Assembly (NCBI GenBank): GCA_902806595.1
Contig: CADCXC010000011.1
Coordinates: 1,674,001-1,738,000 of the forward strand
Direction of reading: 5' to 3'
Length of the DNA stretch: 64,000 bases
DNA from: Pyrenopolyporus hunteri
Lineage: Eukaryota; Ascomycota; Sordariomycetes; Xylariales; Hypoxylaceae
Part shown: positions 12,305 through 24,643 of the stretch, in pieces
How the letters are laid out: each line of letters starts with the position of its first letter
How positions within the stretch are numbered: the stretch's first letter is position 1
The notes under the pieces: generated by a model
The model's input: the letters and a program-made list of their open reading frames with translations, nothing else
The model's database searches: none
What the model was told of the DNA's origin: nothing
Position numbers and translations under genes: made by a program

Positions 12305-14123
12305 ATGGATCCTACTCTCACTGCTACCACGTCAGAGAAAAGAAAAGACTTAGAACCTCCAGACCCCTCGGATCCCATAGTGTCAGCCGCTCCACACGAT
12401 CTCGCCCTCGATCCACAACAGCCATCTGACCCGTTGGAGACAGAAGTATCGGACCAAGAAAAGCACTACGGATATGATTCAACAACTGACGGTTCTATCT
12501 CACAGCAAACCGCTGCTGATTCGAACCCTTCGACGAGCCCGGACCGGGATGTCGAGAAAGCGCTTGCACCCCAAGGTGAACAGGAGGGAGGGGATCCTAA
12601 CATAGTATGTGTGCTATTCGGGAACAAGTTAGAAGTGACTTGAACAGTAATACTTACGAGATTCCGATCTAGGTGACGTGGTCTGGCCCCGACGACCCGG
12701 AGAATCCCAAGAACTGGTCGGTAAAGAAGAAATGGATGGCTACCATCGCCGTGTCGGCCTTCACCTTCGTCACCCCCGTCTCGTCCACCATGGTGGCGCC
12801 GGCCCTATCGTCCTTGAGCGAGGAACTTCACATGAAGTCCGAGGTTGAGGTTTCGCTGACCCTTTCCATCTTCGTCCTTGCTTACGCCATCGGTCCGCTC
12901 TTCTTCGGCCCCCTTTCCGAGAGCTACGGCAGGGCCCCGATCCTTCTACGTTCTAATCTTTTCTATCTTGCGTGGAATCTGGGTTGCGGCTTTGCCACAA
13001 ATGAGGGTCAATTGCTTGTCTTCCGCTTCCTTGCTGGGCTCGGTGGTAGTGCGCCGTTGGCTATCGGAGGTGGAGTGTTAAGGTTCGCCGAGTCTCTCCC
13101 GCCCCCTTTTTCTGCCCCTATGAATTCTAACCTTTTTATATTAGCGACTGCTGGGCCCCTGAGCAGCGCGGGAAGGCCGTCGGTATATACAGCCTGGCCC
13201 CTCTGATAGGGCCGATCGTTGGCCCGGTGCTGGGAGGTTTTATTGCGGAATATAGCACATGGAGATGGGTCTTCTGGGCAACGACCGCTGCGGGAGCCGC
13301 CGTCCAGGTTTTGGGTTACTTCTTCTTGCCCGAAACACACCATCCAACATTACTAAGGCACAAGAGAGATCGCCTAAGGAAATCAACAGGAAACACGCAG
13401 CTACGAACAGCGGAGGATGATGGCAGAAGTATCATATCGACAATCGGCGGTGCCTTTGTGAGGCCCTCCCGAATGCTCGCTACACAACCCATTGTACAGG
13501 TCATCGCACTATATATGGCCTACCTTTTTGGGATTCTCTACCTGCTACTTGCAAGTTTCCCTAATGTCTGGGAAGATATATATCACGAGGAGGTCGGCAT
13601 CGTGGGGCTGAACTACGTTTCGATGGGAGTTGGGTTCCTAATCGGCGCGCAACTCAACACCCAGCTCAACGATAGGATCTATATGAGACTGAAGAAGAAA
13701 TATGGCGATATTGGACAGCCCGAGTTCCGCATCCCACCGATGTTCGTGGGCTCTGTGCTCATCCCGGCGGGCCTGTTCTGGTATGGGTGGAGTGTGCAGT
13801 CACGGCTGCACTGGATAATGCCCAACATCGGGGTCGCGATCTTCTCGCTTGGCTCAATAATATGCACCCAATCCATGCAAGCCTATATCATCGACAGCTA
13901 CTCGCGGTTCGCTGCATCTGGGCTTGCTGCTGCCGTCGTGCTACGTAGCTTGGCGGGCTTCGGATTTCCGCTCTTTGCGCCGTACATGTACCGGGCTCTG
14001 GACTACGGATGGGGCACCAGTCTCCTAGGATTCGTAAGTGTCGCCATTGGCATCCCGTCACCGTGGATCTTTTGGATCTACGGCGGTAAGCTACGGGCCA
14101 TGTCAAAGTATGCGGCGGGTTGA
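12305..14123 (+). CDS. MFS drug:H+ antiporter, DHA1 type (562 aa, 3 exons)
   Basis: A 12-helix plasma-membrane exporter of the major facilitator superfamily. Exons 12305-12604, 12673-13082 and 13145-14123. A hydrophilic acidic N-terminus of about 100 residues precedes the family hallmark VTWSGPDDPENPKNW at the start of exon 2. Helices follow, with the loop 2-3 signature GPLFFGPLSESYGR, the RFLAGLGGSAPLAIGGGVLSDCW stretch that reads smoothly across the second intron (branch CTAAC, 62 nt), and PLIGPIVGPVLGGFIAEYSTWRWVFW. The end GFGFPLFAPYMYRAL...GGKLRAMSKYAAG is the usual DHA1 C-terminus, so the protein is complete. Substrate cannot be read from sequence. It lies behind the Zn2Cys6 regulator at 9194-11499 on the same strand, a common arrangement for inducible exporters. 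Confidence 0.92.
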
Positions 14124-17100
14124 TCAATACCTACATGTATCTAAATGGGAGTCTTCGGGGACTAACCTCTAGAATAATGCTGATCCGTCGACAGCCACAT
14201 ATAGCGTTCAAAGATATTGTATAATGTAATGGTTTAATAATATTTGGGCTCCGGATTGATGTGTTCTTATGCGATCACGAGTATGCTATTTACACCAGCG
14301 TCTGAGCGGGAGTAATCTGCCGTATCACCAATTAAATGATGAATATGGTCATGGCCGCCTGAGATATAGGAGGCTGTTGCAAGTATATTGATAATTAACG
14401 TATTGAAGCTGATTAGATGGTTTTCTAATCTACGTGCCTACCAACTTGCTGTGATTGCGGGGCGTACAGGGGCTTACAGCGACATATGCCGCTATCTTTA
14501 GCGCATATCCTGTCACACCCAACCCGCTATCCATAACAACGCTGATTAATCGCGCATTACATCCCTTTATATAGGTAGGTACCTAGGTACCTAGGTAGGT
14601 AATAGGTATTTTGCGTTACCCCTATCATAAAGTTGGTCTGCCTTCACGTCCACCATTTTAATTGGTGGTTCGGCATATGATCGATTTAGCCGAAGGGGGT
14701 AGAAAGTCATTATTACACTACCTATATCGACGGAGTATCATAGGATGGGTTTTGTTGGGTATATCCGGTGGAAGGCAACTCCGAATGTGGTTCCACGAGG
14801 TATTATGCGGTACCTGTCAACAGATTATCTGCCTCATGGACACACGAATCCAAAAGGAAACACAGATAGGAAAGAAAAAAATCAGACGGGAAGAGATATC
14901 GTTCTGCACGATTAGTTGGCGATATTCAAACAGAATAGCGGTGTGACGCATTCTTATGTCGACTCTGCGATAGGATAGAGAGATCTCAACCGTCAAGGAG
15001 TAAATGCCTCCTTGGTCGACCGAAAGGCGTTGATGTAAGAGATATTCTTCGCAGTGGCTGGCTGGTTCAGCCGGAGAAGAGTGACAGCAGTAACTACGAA
15101 GGATAATCCTTGAGCAATGGTAAGGGCGTACGTGTATGTAGGGATATGTGTCTAGGTATTAGGTGGGCGTTGAATATCCCACGAATTTCTTTCGCATACG
15201 TCGCGTAGGGGGGAGGTAACCAAGCCATGACTTCATACATGTATTATACATGTAAATCAACATTGGGAATTAATTTAGGCTCGGGAGACAGAGATACGTG
15301 CGAAGTAATACATACATGCACCTACCTACCTGGTAGGTACCGCCATGCGGTAATACATGTAGCTGGGGAATGACAAACCTTGCAGACGGGATTCGTCAGG
15401 GGAAATAAGGTTTTCAGTGGGGACCGTCCATGGGATAACCCTATAGTCATACGCAGGGCCCCCTATCTTAGTGGTACAGGCGGTATACATTCGCTAAGTA
15501 TTGTACACTACAATACATCTGGCACGGTCGACCCGAGCCCTACCGTACGTAGTACTACAGGAATGGGGGCATTCCCCCTTGCACCTGCCTGGACAGGATC
15601 TCATGTCCGCCGATCTTGGATAGGATTCGGCACTAGAATCTCCATCTAGGTACCTACCCGCTACCTAATTTCGGTTCGATTATTCCGCTAAGCTAGTGCC
15701 CCCGGTGTGTCCTGGCCTGGGGCTGGCCCTATTCGGTGTTCCCCATCTTCCCCGTCTTCTCCATATTCTTCACGTTCTTCTCTATTCACCTACTTAGTGT
15801 AATGGCTCGAAGGCCTCCCGCATCCTTACACTTGACATAGGATACACCACGTTTCGTCCATTACACAGTAATATCAATTAACTGCCTACCTTGACATTAG
15901 TCAGGCCAACTGCCACTCTAGGAAGACGTAGCTGCCGGTCGGGATATCGCCGTCATCCAATCCTCCAACTACCACACGAGCATCTATCCGGGTTCGTATA
16001 TGCCAGGCACCATAAACACTCGCATCTTGTTTCGAGCCCGTCCATTGGCGAAGAGCCTCATGGCGTCAAGGTTCATCGCCGCGTTGCTGCAGATCATAAA
16101 TATCAATTTATATTTCAACGACCCGACGATCTGGGTCCCCATCATCATTTTTACATTATCTAGAGTTTAATCTTGTGTAGTCCACACCATTCGTTGATCC
16201 TAAAAGCTGCTGTATGATCTAGACTTCACCAAGGAATGATAGGCGATAAGCACAACCGTCCTCGTATCATCTACTACTAAATACCTCGGCTGGAATTAAG
16301 AACTGCCACGAACGGACTAGCGGGTTGGGCAGCACAATTCCCATAGCCATGAGACGGACCTTACTCATACGGCTCTTCCGGCTCCGCACAGCTCCGCAAG
16401 TCGAGAAGATCCATATCATATGAAGAAGCGTGGTCGTCCAAAGACACCCGAGTTGGGTACAACAACGTGGTATACTTGACGTTCGCCTGCTACGCTACCG
16501 GGAGTCTACTAGGGCGTCTCGGTCGACGAATTAGCTTACTACTGTCTGTAAATGTCTTGCCTAAGAGGTCAGTGTTCGGCCCGATGGCCTTGATACCCCA
16601 AAGGTATGCTCTGCGGAGTTAAGGGTGGCTGTCGCGCGCCTCTCAGATTCCATGCAAGCCTTTGCGCAGTCACCAGAAATTCTTCACCTGATACGTCCGC
16701 CCGGGCAACAATCCAGATGCTTCCGTCAGCCCGGCGCTTGACGGCGGCCACTATTGCTACGTCGCGTCCTGAAATGTGACCGCTGAAGCGTAATCGCAGG
16801 ATGTCCGTCCCTCGATTCCAGCCTGTGGCTCTGCCGGAACTCGCTCGCATGTGTTGTCATCTTGGGTTGGGTGCCTACCTATGTTAACACTTCATACCTT
16901 CCATGGCATCTATCTCCCAAGTCAACAGCACCGTAGAACTTCGAGCGCACCGCAAGACACCAAATTTCCTCTTAGGCTCGGTAACGTTGCAAACATCGTC
17001 GGTTCTTCAATGCAACCAACGGCCCTGGCGAATGCGGGGTGGGCCGACCAGGTTGTCAGCCTAAGGTCCCATCATGAACCTGACCTTCTCCAGGCAAGGA

Positions 17101-18241
17101 TAGCCGATTCTTGCGATGCGCCCGGCCTGAGGAACAATACCGATTAGGAAATACCTTATCTCTCCATACCGGGAGTGGGTGTCCTCTCCGGCAAACAGGT
17201 AAACAATCTAATCTACTATCTGCCATATAAATCGTCTTCTGGTGGGGCCCAGGCGAATATCTTATATCTCTACCTACATATTGTGTGCGCGAGACACGCC
17301 CTCTGGATGTCTAGCATAACCCACCACACTGCCCTTACGTGCGTTAGTATGGATGCCTCTTGAGAATCATTTGATCCCCTACTTTGGAACGGTTACCCAT
17401 CGCCTAGACCGTGACTTACACGCCCTCGATATGACACTTGTCCCAAGATCTGGTATGGTCAAGTGATGGTGGGGTATGAGCTATGAGATGATGGGTCCAT
17501 ACAACCCTGTGATAAGCTATCAACCCTTGTGTTAATCTCGTCCGAAGAGTACTTGTGCAGTGCTCCCGTCTCAACTACTCTGCCCTCTCTGATTGGCTAC
17601 GTTTAATAGCTTCCCCTGAGCAAAAGCTACCCTCATTACCGAGATTGTCAAGGTCTCGCCATGCAAGACACATTCCAACGTCCACCTTCCGCGTACGGAA
17701 TAGGGGAGAAGAGCACGAGGGCTTCCAAGCTTCAAAATGTCTCCCTAATTCTACGGAGCTCCCATCAGCTTCGTCGACATGCTGACGACCGAGACTTAAC
17801 CTCGACAGGGAGGCTGCATCCGGGGATATTGCGGGATGCACCACCTCAGCAGCGTGTCTAGGTCGGTAGACAACAGCAACGTTGCCGCCCTGCCTCGAAA
17901 AGCCGTCACGGACCACATGTCAAGCTGCCTGGCTTCAGTGTGGCGCCTTTATTCCGGATTCAACGATGCATTTCTTCGATCGGTAGGGTTTCTGCATCCA
18001 CACTCACATCCGCAGTACCACATGAGAGACACGTAGTCGTCATGGCAGCGTGCCGAAGTCGCGTTTTCTCTGGGCCGATAATTAATATAAATACATTGAC
18101 ATGTCACTTTTCTATTCAGGCTCTCAAGAAGCAAGCAAGATCTTCATCTCGGCCGGAGCCACACCCTCTAGACTATTCTAGTCTCTTCATTCCTTACTTA
18201 GTGCATCGTCTTGGCCGTTACTTTTGAAGCTATCTCTCACC
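14124..18241. other. Long intergenic region upstream of the chitinase; no supported gene
   Basis: A palindromic GGTACCTA array sits at 14572-14608 and another at about 15313-15345. The part 15,900-18,000 is less AT-rich than the surrounding spacer and has open frames of 90-113 codons on both strands (for example 16569-16850 and 17575-17916 on the minus strand), but none has a recognisable motif, partner exon or homologous feel. A decayed gene is possible. The last few hundred bases form the chitinase promoter. Confidence 0.45.
14572..14608. repeat. Palindromic TACCTAGGTA array
   Basis: Head-to-head GGTA and TACC tetramers with two CCTAGG centres, identical in style to the arrays at 7552, 27178 and 49433. 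Confidence 0.8.
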
Positions 18242-19628
18242 ATGTTTTCCGTAAAAGGTCTTCTTACCAGCCTGCTGGCGCAGGCATCCATTGGACTTGC
18301 TAGCCCAATCTCTACCCTACAACAGCGAGCTTCCGGTTTTCAGAACACTGTCTACTTCACCAACTGGTTAGTCGGTCCACTAGCATTCTCACGAGCAAAG
18401 TCGGCTAACACAAGTATTCAGGGGAATTTATGGAAGGAATTACCAGCCGGCACAGCTTCCGGCCTCCCAAATCAACCAAGTCCTCTACTCATTCGCCAAC
18501 TTAAGGTCCGACGGGACTGTTTATTCGTCAGACTCATATGCTGATATAGAGAAACACTATGACGGTGACTGTGAGTGCTCTTAATTTTCCATTCTCTGTT
18601 TTGCTACGAACAGCGTATGCTGACATATTGACTTAGCATGGAATGACCCCGGCGTTAACGCCTACGGTTGCGTCAAGCAGCTTTATAAGTTGAAGCAGGC
18701 CAACAGGCATCTCAAGGTACTCCTCAGTATCGGAGGTTGGACCTATTCATCCAACTTTGCGGGTGCGGCTAGCACGGACGCGACCAGGTCGACCTTCGCG
18801 AAGACCGCGGTAGCTCTAATCAAGGACTGGGGCTTTGATGGTATCGACGTCGACTGGGAGTATCCCGCCGATGATACTCAAGCGAGCAACATGATCGCGC
18901 TTCTCAAGGCTATCCGAGCTGAGCTCGACTCGTACTCGGCCCAGTACGCTAACGGATACCACTTTCTCCTGACCGCCGCCGTTCCCGCGGGCCCCACGAA
19001 TTACCAGAAGCTCCACTTGAGCGAGATGGCGTCTCTGCTCGACCACTTCAACCTCATGGCTTATGATTACGCCGGCTCGTGGGACACCACCTCCGGCCAT
19101 CAGGCTAACTTGTACCCCAACCCTCAGAACCCCACTGCTACGCCTTTCTCGACCGACGCCGCCATCACCGCTTACATCAATGGTGGCGTCCCAGCCAACA
19201 AGCTTGTCCTCGGCCTGCCTCTATACGGACGTAGTTTCGAATCTACGGACGGCATCGGAAAGCCGTACACCGGGATCGGAGCGGGAGACTGGGAGCAAGG
19301 GATAAGAGATTACAAGAACCTGCCGCTTTCGGGCGCGTCCGAGCAGTACGATGACGTTGCCGGCGCGACGTATAGCTACGACAGCTCTTCTAGGGAATTG
19401 ATAAGCTACGACAACGTGGACATGGTCAAGAAGAAGATCCAGTATGCCCAGGGCAAGGGACTCGGCGGCTCGATGTTCTGGGAAGCGTCGGGAGATCGCA
19501 CGGACAGCGGCAGTCTGATCGCAACGGCGTTCAACTCCCAGGGCGGCTCGGGCTCCCTCGACAAGACGCAGAACCTCCTCAGCTACCCCAACAGCCAGTA
19601 CGACAACATCAAGAACAACTTGAGTTAA
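18242..19628 (+). CDS. Secreted GH18 endochitinase (421 aa, 3 exons)
   Basis: Hydrolyses beta-1,4 bonds of chitin outside the cell. Exons 18242-18366, 18422-18570 and 18637-19628. The N-terminus (MFSVKGLLTSLLAQASIGLA) is a signal peptide, followed by a short segment ending near QQRA that may be a pro-region. The mature TIM barrel starts at VYFTNWGIYGRNYQPAQLP, reading through the first intron. SIGGWTYS is the SxGG motif; the catalytic D-x-x-D-x-D-x-E is at 159-166 (FDGIDVDWE, proton donor E166); MAYDYAG and GSMFWEASGD are the later barrel motifs. There is no chitin-binding module. Length and sequence resemble the 42-kDa subgroup A chitinases of mycoparasitic and entomopathogenic fungi. It stands alone in a long spacer. 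The chosen ATG gives a clean signal peptide; an in-frame upstream start would disrupt it. Confidence 0.95.
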
Positions 19629-20520
19629 GCTCGTTGCTTGTCAGTTCGACTGGGCCGCGTTGCGCGGACCTTGTATCGGTAACGGTCATTTGGATCGGGG
19701 GCCGGCGCTCCGTCTTAGAAGACCGCTACCTACCTACCTCCCTGCCGACCCCATTTATACGGCTTAGGTGGAAAGCCAGGATAACATTCGCTTCATGTCT
19801 GATATGAATTGACGACATTGTATATACTTACGATCGCTAAAGAACCGCCGGGAGAATGTCTTATACGGACAGCCCGGACAACTCGGGCAGCGCGGACATA
19901 CATCCGGCGCCCACCCATATTCTACTTCGCTGTATATAAGTTATGTCTCAGTTTACTGTATATAGCATAGCTGAAGATTTGAAGACGGATTCCAAATAAC
20001 GAACTGCTTCCTTGGCTTTTAGACTTGGGTGATTTTTCCAGACGTTGTTATCCGTAATATCGTAACCCAAGGTAAGCTCTAGCTTTCCTAGTGTCACAAG
20101 GAACATAGCTCAGACAATAAACAATGAAGAATATATTGCGGAAGATGATTCAAACCCCCGGAGAGGGTCGAAACCACTCTGTACGACAGGGGCGCGCTAA
20201 ATTATAGAAGGCTTCAGCGCATACGCCACTGTAGGAAACTGAGCAATCAGATCCTTAACGAACTTACTCCCCTGTAATTACAAGGCTTACAGGGCTATTT
20301 AGCATTACCTTCGAGACAATATTTCATTGTCCCCTCCTTCTCAACCATTCCCACCCAGAGAGCTTCCAGTAACAATCCCGTCGGAGGGCTTAATGCTCCA
20401 GGCTCCATCGGGTTATTTGTTTACCTTCTCAATCCAATTGCAACGCCCTTCTCACCACAATAACCAGCATCAAAACCCTAGCACTCCAGCTCTTATAGAG
20501 TACGAAAGGCGCGGATACGC
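19629..20520. other. Intergenic between convergent chitinase and transporter genes
   Basis: 3' regions of the two genes. Nothing further seen. Confidence 0.5.
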
Positions 20521-23131
20521 TCACATCACCAAGCAACCCGCCAGACGGTGCTCCCATCCGTTAGGCGCGGGATCCGGTGTCCTCCGCACCTCGCCATCCC
20601 CTTCTGGCACAGTAGGGGCAAGACTAGGAACAGCCGGCCGCCGCTCCCCGTTAACGACGCGACGCAGCTCCGGGCCCAGCCCCGCTTCTTCGACCTCGCT
20701 CAGCGACGTAGGCGGGGACAAGCCCTCACCGTACTGGGCACTGCTAGCCCGGCCGCTGCACTTACCGCACGATCCCACGAGCGTGCGCCCGCTGCTGCAG
20801 CTGTCGCAGGGTTTGTCCACGCTGGTGCTGCTCTCGGCCTCCGGGGCCTCGACAACGGCGATGGGGACGTGCTGGCTTCCCTGGGTTTGGTGCGAGTATT
20901 GGCTATGGTTTGGGCAGCGCTCTAGCCGCGGCATCTGTATACTGGTGCGGCGCGACACGGCGGGCGTTCCGGCGATGGAGGGTGCGCGAGAGGCTGCTCG
21001 GCTGCCTGCTAGGCTCTCCGCCGGTAGGAAGTTGACCATGCGGTTCAGACCGGCGGTGTCTGCTCCGGGGTCGTTTCCGCTGTTTCTCTGGTCGGCGGCG
21101 GCTTCGATGAGGGTTTGCGCGAACTTGGAGGATCGGCGTAGGAGCTCTCCTTTCATGTATACAAGCCCTAATAGCCCGCAAAGGACCGTCGCTACAACGA
21201 AGAGGGCTATAGTTGCGGTGAATATTGAGAGGTTCTCGTATCTATTCCGGTGCAGGTAATTTAGTTAGCCTATATTCCTTTCAGGGGCGTTAGAACTAAA
21301 CGTGGAGATCATGTTGGAGAATAGGGGTTGAGCGGATGGGTAGATAAGCCTCTCGAGATCGATTAAAGAACAGTTAACATACTATATAAACGTCAGCATT
21401 TGAAGAAAACCCCTGATTACGATACCTGTATTAATACTAACCAGAGGTATCGCATAGGGCGTAAGGATCCCAGCTAAGAAATCTCTCGCCCACCCATTAC
21501 CGCCTGTCGCCGAGGCAGCGTAAGGGCCGTAGGCCCTTAGTACGTAGTCGATAGTAGCCATGTAGATAGAATAATTTCCTATTCCGACTAAAAATGAACC
21601 GACCATGCTCCCGATCCAGTGAACGGGAGGTTGCCTAAAAGCCCCTGTAAATGCGAAAATCAAGAGACCTAGCGGTAGCAAAGGCGCTGTGACAAGCAAG
21701 AACTGGAGCCGAGACTCGTACTGCGCTCTCTGACATGTCGGGTTTTTCTTGCGTAGCGCCACATTCCGTTTGATGAAGAAGAAATACATAATGTATGCGA
21801 CTATGTAGCCAAGTGCGATGGGAATGAAGGAGAGGCCAAGTTTGACAGGACCGAAGCGCCACTGCCAGTATACGAAAGAGAAAGATTGGACGTTCACTAC
21901 GAGAAAGTTAGATATAGTACAAAAGATTATTCCGAGGAGACCTATTCAGAGATATATTCCAAACTGACAGGGACGTAGTGGCTTTGCCATAAATTTGTGA
22001 GGATTCCCCAGGAGGGGAAGTGAAAAGGGGGCGGGGTGGTGGCTCTATGACCTTGAGCGACTCACTGAAGATGATGGCATCAGAGACGCCAGATAGTAGG
22101 GAGAACACAAGCACGATAGGCTCCGTAACGAGCATCCTGAAAGGCCGCATCCAGATGTTTCGAACTTCAAGCCAGTCGATGCACCTCTTCCCATTTATCT
22201 CGTTCGGTCCATAGAGGTGGCTGTTCTTGCCGGATGTCCGGTACGTTTTGGCGACCTCGTCCATAATTATGGTAGCCCGCGTCTCCGGCATGATGAACAA
22301 GTGGAGAATCTGTACGAAGACGCCGAGGATCAGCTGGATCCAGATGCACCATTGCCACTGGAGATACGCCTCGACCATCCCGCCGAAAATGGGGCCGATA
22401 ATCGAGCCGCCGACGGACGCCAATACGATGAACGAGGTAGCATACTGGAACATGGGATCGTTGGGCTCGTACATATCCGTAATAACGGCGAGCGTCACGC
22501 TCCCTCCGGCGCTGCATAACCCACCGAGCGTCCGGGCCAGGACGTGTATGGTCCAATTTGGAGTTACCACTGCCATGACCGCCCACACATTTACCAGGAA
22601 TAGCGAGATTTGGAGGATGATCCGGCGGCCATACTCCTCAGACCACGGGGCCCATAGCTCGCATCCGAACGCGTAAGCGATGAGGAACGAGGCAGCGCCG
22701 CCCCAACGTACCGTGAAGGGACTTACACCGTACGCGGCCGCCATGCCGGCTATGCCGTTGGAGTACAGTGTCGTGTTGAGGTTCATGGACACCTGCACCG
22801 CGAATATGACGCTCAGGTATACCCATTTCTTCCATGAGGGCCATCGGTACCCTAACCTATCGTCGCAGTCGGACGGCTTAATCAAGATGCGGAGGTTTTC
22901 TCCCGGAAGCTGAACCTGTTCGTGGTTACCGCCGACGGACGCCTGGGTGCCAAAGCTCGTACTTAGTTCATTTTCTTGAGTGTTATTCGGTAGACCCCGG
23001 GGGGCATTCAGCGGCTGCGAGGGGAGGAGATACCGCTGTGGTATGGCCTCCTCGGGTGGTGGTATGATCTCCTCTAAAGTGATAGATCTAGGGCCATGTC
23101 GCCGGCCAAACAATTTACTCACCAATGCCAT
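20521..23131 (-). CDS. MFS transporter, DHA1/polyamine-type, with a long C-terminal tail (about 773 aa, 4 exons)
   Basis: Exons in reading order 23131-22066, 21896-21442, 21381-21302 and 21241-20521; total length is a multiple of three. After a 95-residue hydrophilic N-terminus comes RWPSWKKWVYLSVIFAVQV and the helices of an MFS transporter with ELWAPWSEEYGRR (loop 2-3 motif), LARTLGGLCSAGGSVTLAVI and GSIIGPIFGGMVEA. The first intron (169 nt) is set so that SDAIIF continues as MNVQSFSFVYWQWRFG, the usual reading at this place. The part at 21241-20521 was at first sight a separate small membrane protein, but YENLSIFTATIALFVVATVL...MKGELLRRSSKFAQTL is the last helix and the C-terminal motif of this transporter family. 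The exon 21381-21302 is the least certain piece. The final 190 residues are a Ser/Pro-rich tail with two C-x2-C pairs, far longer than usual. Confidence 0.75.
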
Positions 23132-24643
23132 CTTGTGTAAAAAACACCCCCGCGGCCTTCCTATTCTTGTTCCTAGATTGATAAATCTGAACCTCCGGTT
23201 GAACTCATTTCATATCGTTACTTTTCAAGATTGTGGATGATCAGAAGAGCGCAAGTTCGATATAGAAGAAGTCAAGAAACGGGGAGGTTTGAACTACAAT
23301 ATATGGGCTAGTGCATCATGGTTACCTACCCCACTGATCCTCCCAATATAGGGATTTTGGAAGGGGGGGATTAAGTGAGCCTCCGTTCCGTGTGATAGCG
23401 TCAAGCTCATCATTTCCTAAGACGAGCGTAGGGGATGGTGTGGATGTAGTCCAGAATCAATGTGTCCCGGAACGAGCACCTCATTGGCCTCCATGGGTTA
23501 GAAGAGCTCGTATAATACCTGTTCGCACTAGGTTACGGTAATTTAGGCTTCACATAAGGTTAATATGATACTCCCAACCACGGCCGGAACGACGGTGGCG
23601 CTTAGCGCTCAGCTTTTTCAAAGCTCATAACGTGTAAGGGCATTCCTTCGCCCGCCTTGAAGTTCCTGGTTCAATCATGGTACGCGTATCGTAAGCTCGA
23701 AAAAAGTGTAGTCACGGCATATGGTGGTAGCTACGAAGTTCACGAAGTAGGATTGAGGCCATTGGGAGAACCTGGGAGGAATGAAGGGAGTGAGAGGTGT
23801 GTTGTGTGTGTTATGTGCGTTATATCGTGTAAGTTTCTTAGTACGAAATCTTTCTAGCGAAGCGAACTATATACCCCTCGCGCAGTGTCGCACTTTCCTT
23901 TGGATGTACAATACTTGCACCATCTCCTATCTTTGGGTATGGTGTTAGTAAGATTAGAATATAAGTAAACGGGTATCCGCAGGGATATGATGTCACTATG
24001 GGCTACTATGTAGGCACTTCAGTGGATGTGTGTATGCAAGTAGGAAAGTTAAATGTAGTAAATGTTAAGAGAGCAGGATTCCACTCCCGACGCTTATACG
24101 AAAAGGACGGCCTCCTTGCCAAACCGAGGCCCCGGAGCGCTTATAGAAAAGCTGCTCGCGACGCGGTGAAGCAGACCACACGACGTCAACAGTGGAATAT
24201 GGCAAATGCAGTATTACATCAAGTTTCGAGTGCCGTTGTGCGTCGGTGGGGGCTATGCGGGAACATTCTTCGTCGACGTTACCTACATGAGAGGCACCAG
24301 TTAGGGTTTCAGGATCACCTCTGATTCACGCCGGAGTTTTACGGACCAGAGGTTCCGAGATTTATCGCTGAGTTGATATGCCTAGGTAGGTAGGTACTTA
24401 TCTAGTCTGGAAGTCTCAAGTCGTTATCGCCGGCTCCGGAAAAGGGGGCTTCTGCTCCTGGGGCTTGGGGCGGGTGGTTTCGTGGTTTACGCGGGCGATC
24501 GAAGCATTGCATTCAGAAACGCAGCATCTCGGTAGTTTTGCTTATAATCAAGTGTTTCCTTCATCAGCGCGTTGGCGCCGCATCATCAGAAGGGTATCCA
24601 GCTTAAGCTCTCTGCAGTAATACCTGGACAGGACAACATCCAA
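23132..24643. other. Intergenic, no gene seen
   Basis: Promoter of the minus-strand transporter at its left end. The 108-codon open frame at 23998-24324 has no motif or homologous feel. A GGTA motif lies near 24380-24395. Confidence 0.5.

Noticed and set aside
16569..17916. GC-richer region with minus-strand frames of 93 and 113 codons
   Set aside because: No motif, no intron that joins them in phase, and no recognisable family; noted as a possible decayed gene only.
20140..20215. B-box-like string GATTCAAACCC that might mark a tRNA
   Set aside because: No matching A-box or acceptor stem could be paired around it.
20327..21259. 310-codon open frame on the plus strand
   Set aside because: It lies antisense to the transporter C-terminus; its sequence is low-complexity without motifs, whereas the minus strand carries the MFS end motif and a membrane helix.
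23998..24324. 108-codon plus-strand frame
   Set aside because: No domain, no flanking exon, composition like the surrounding spacer.
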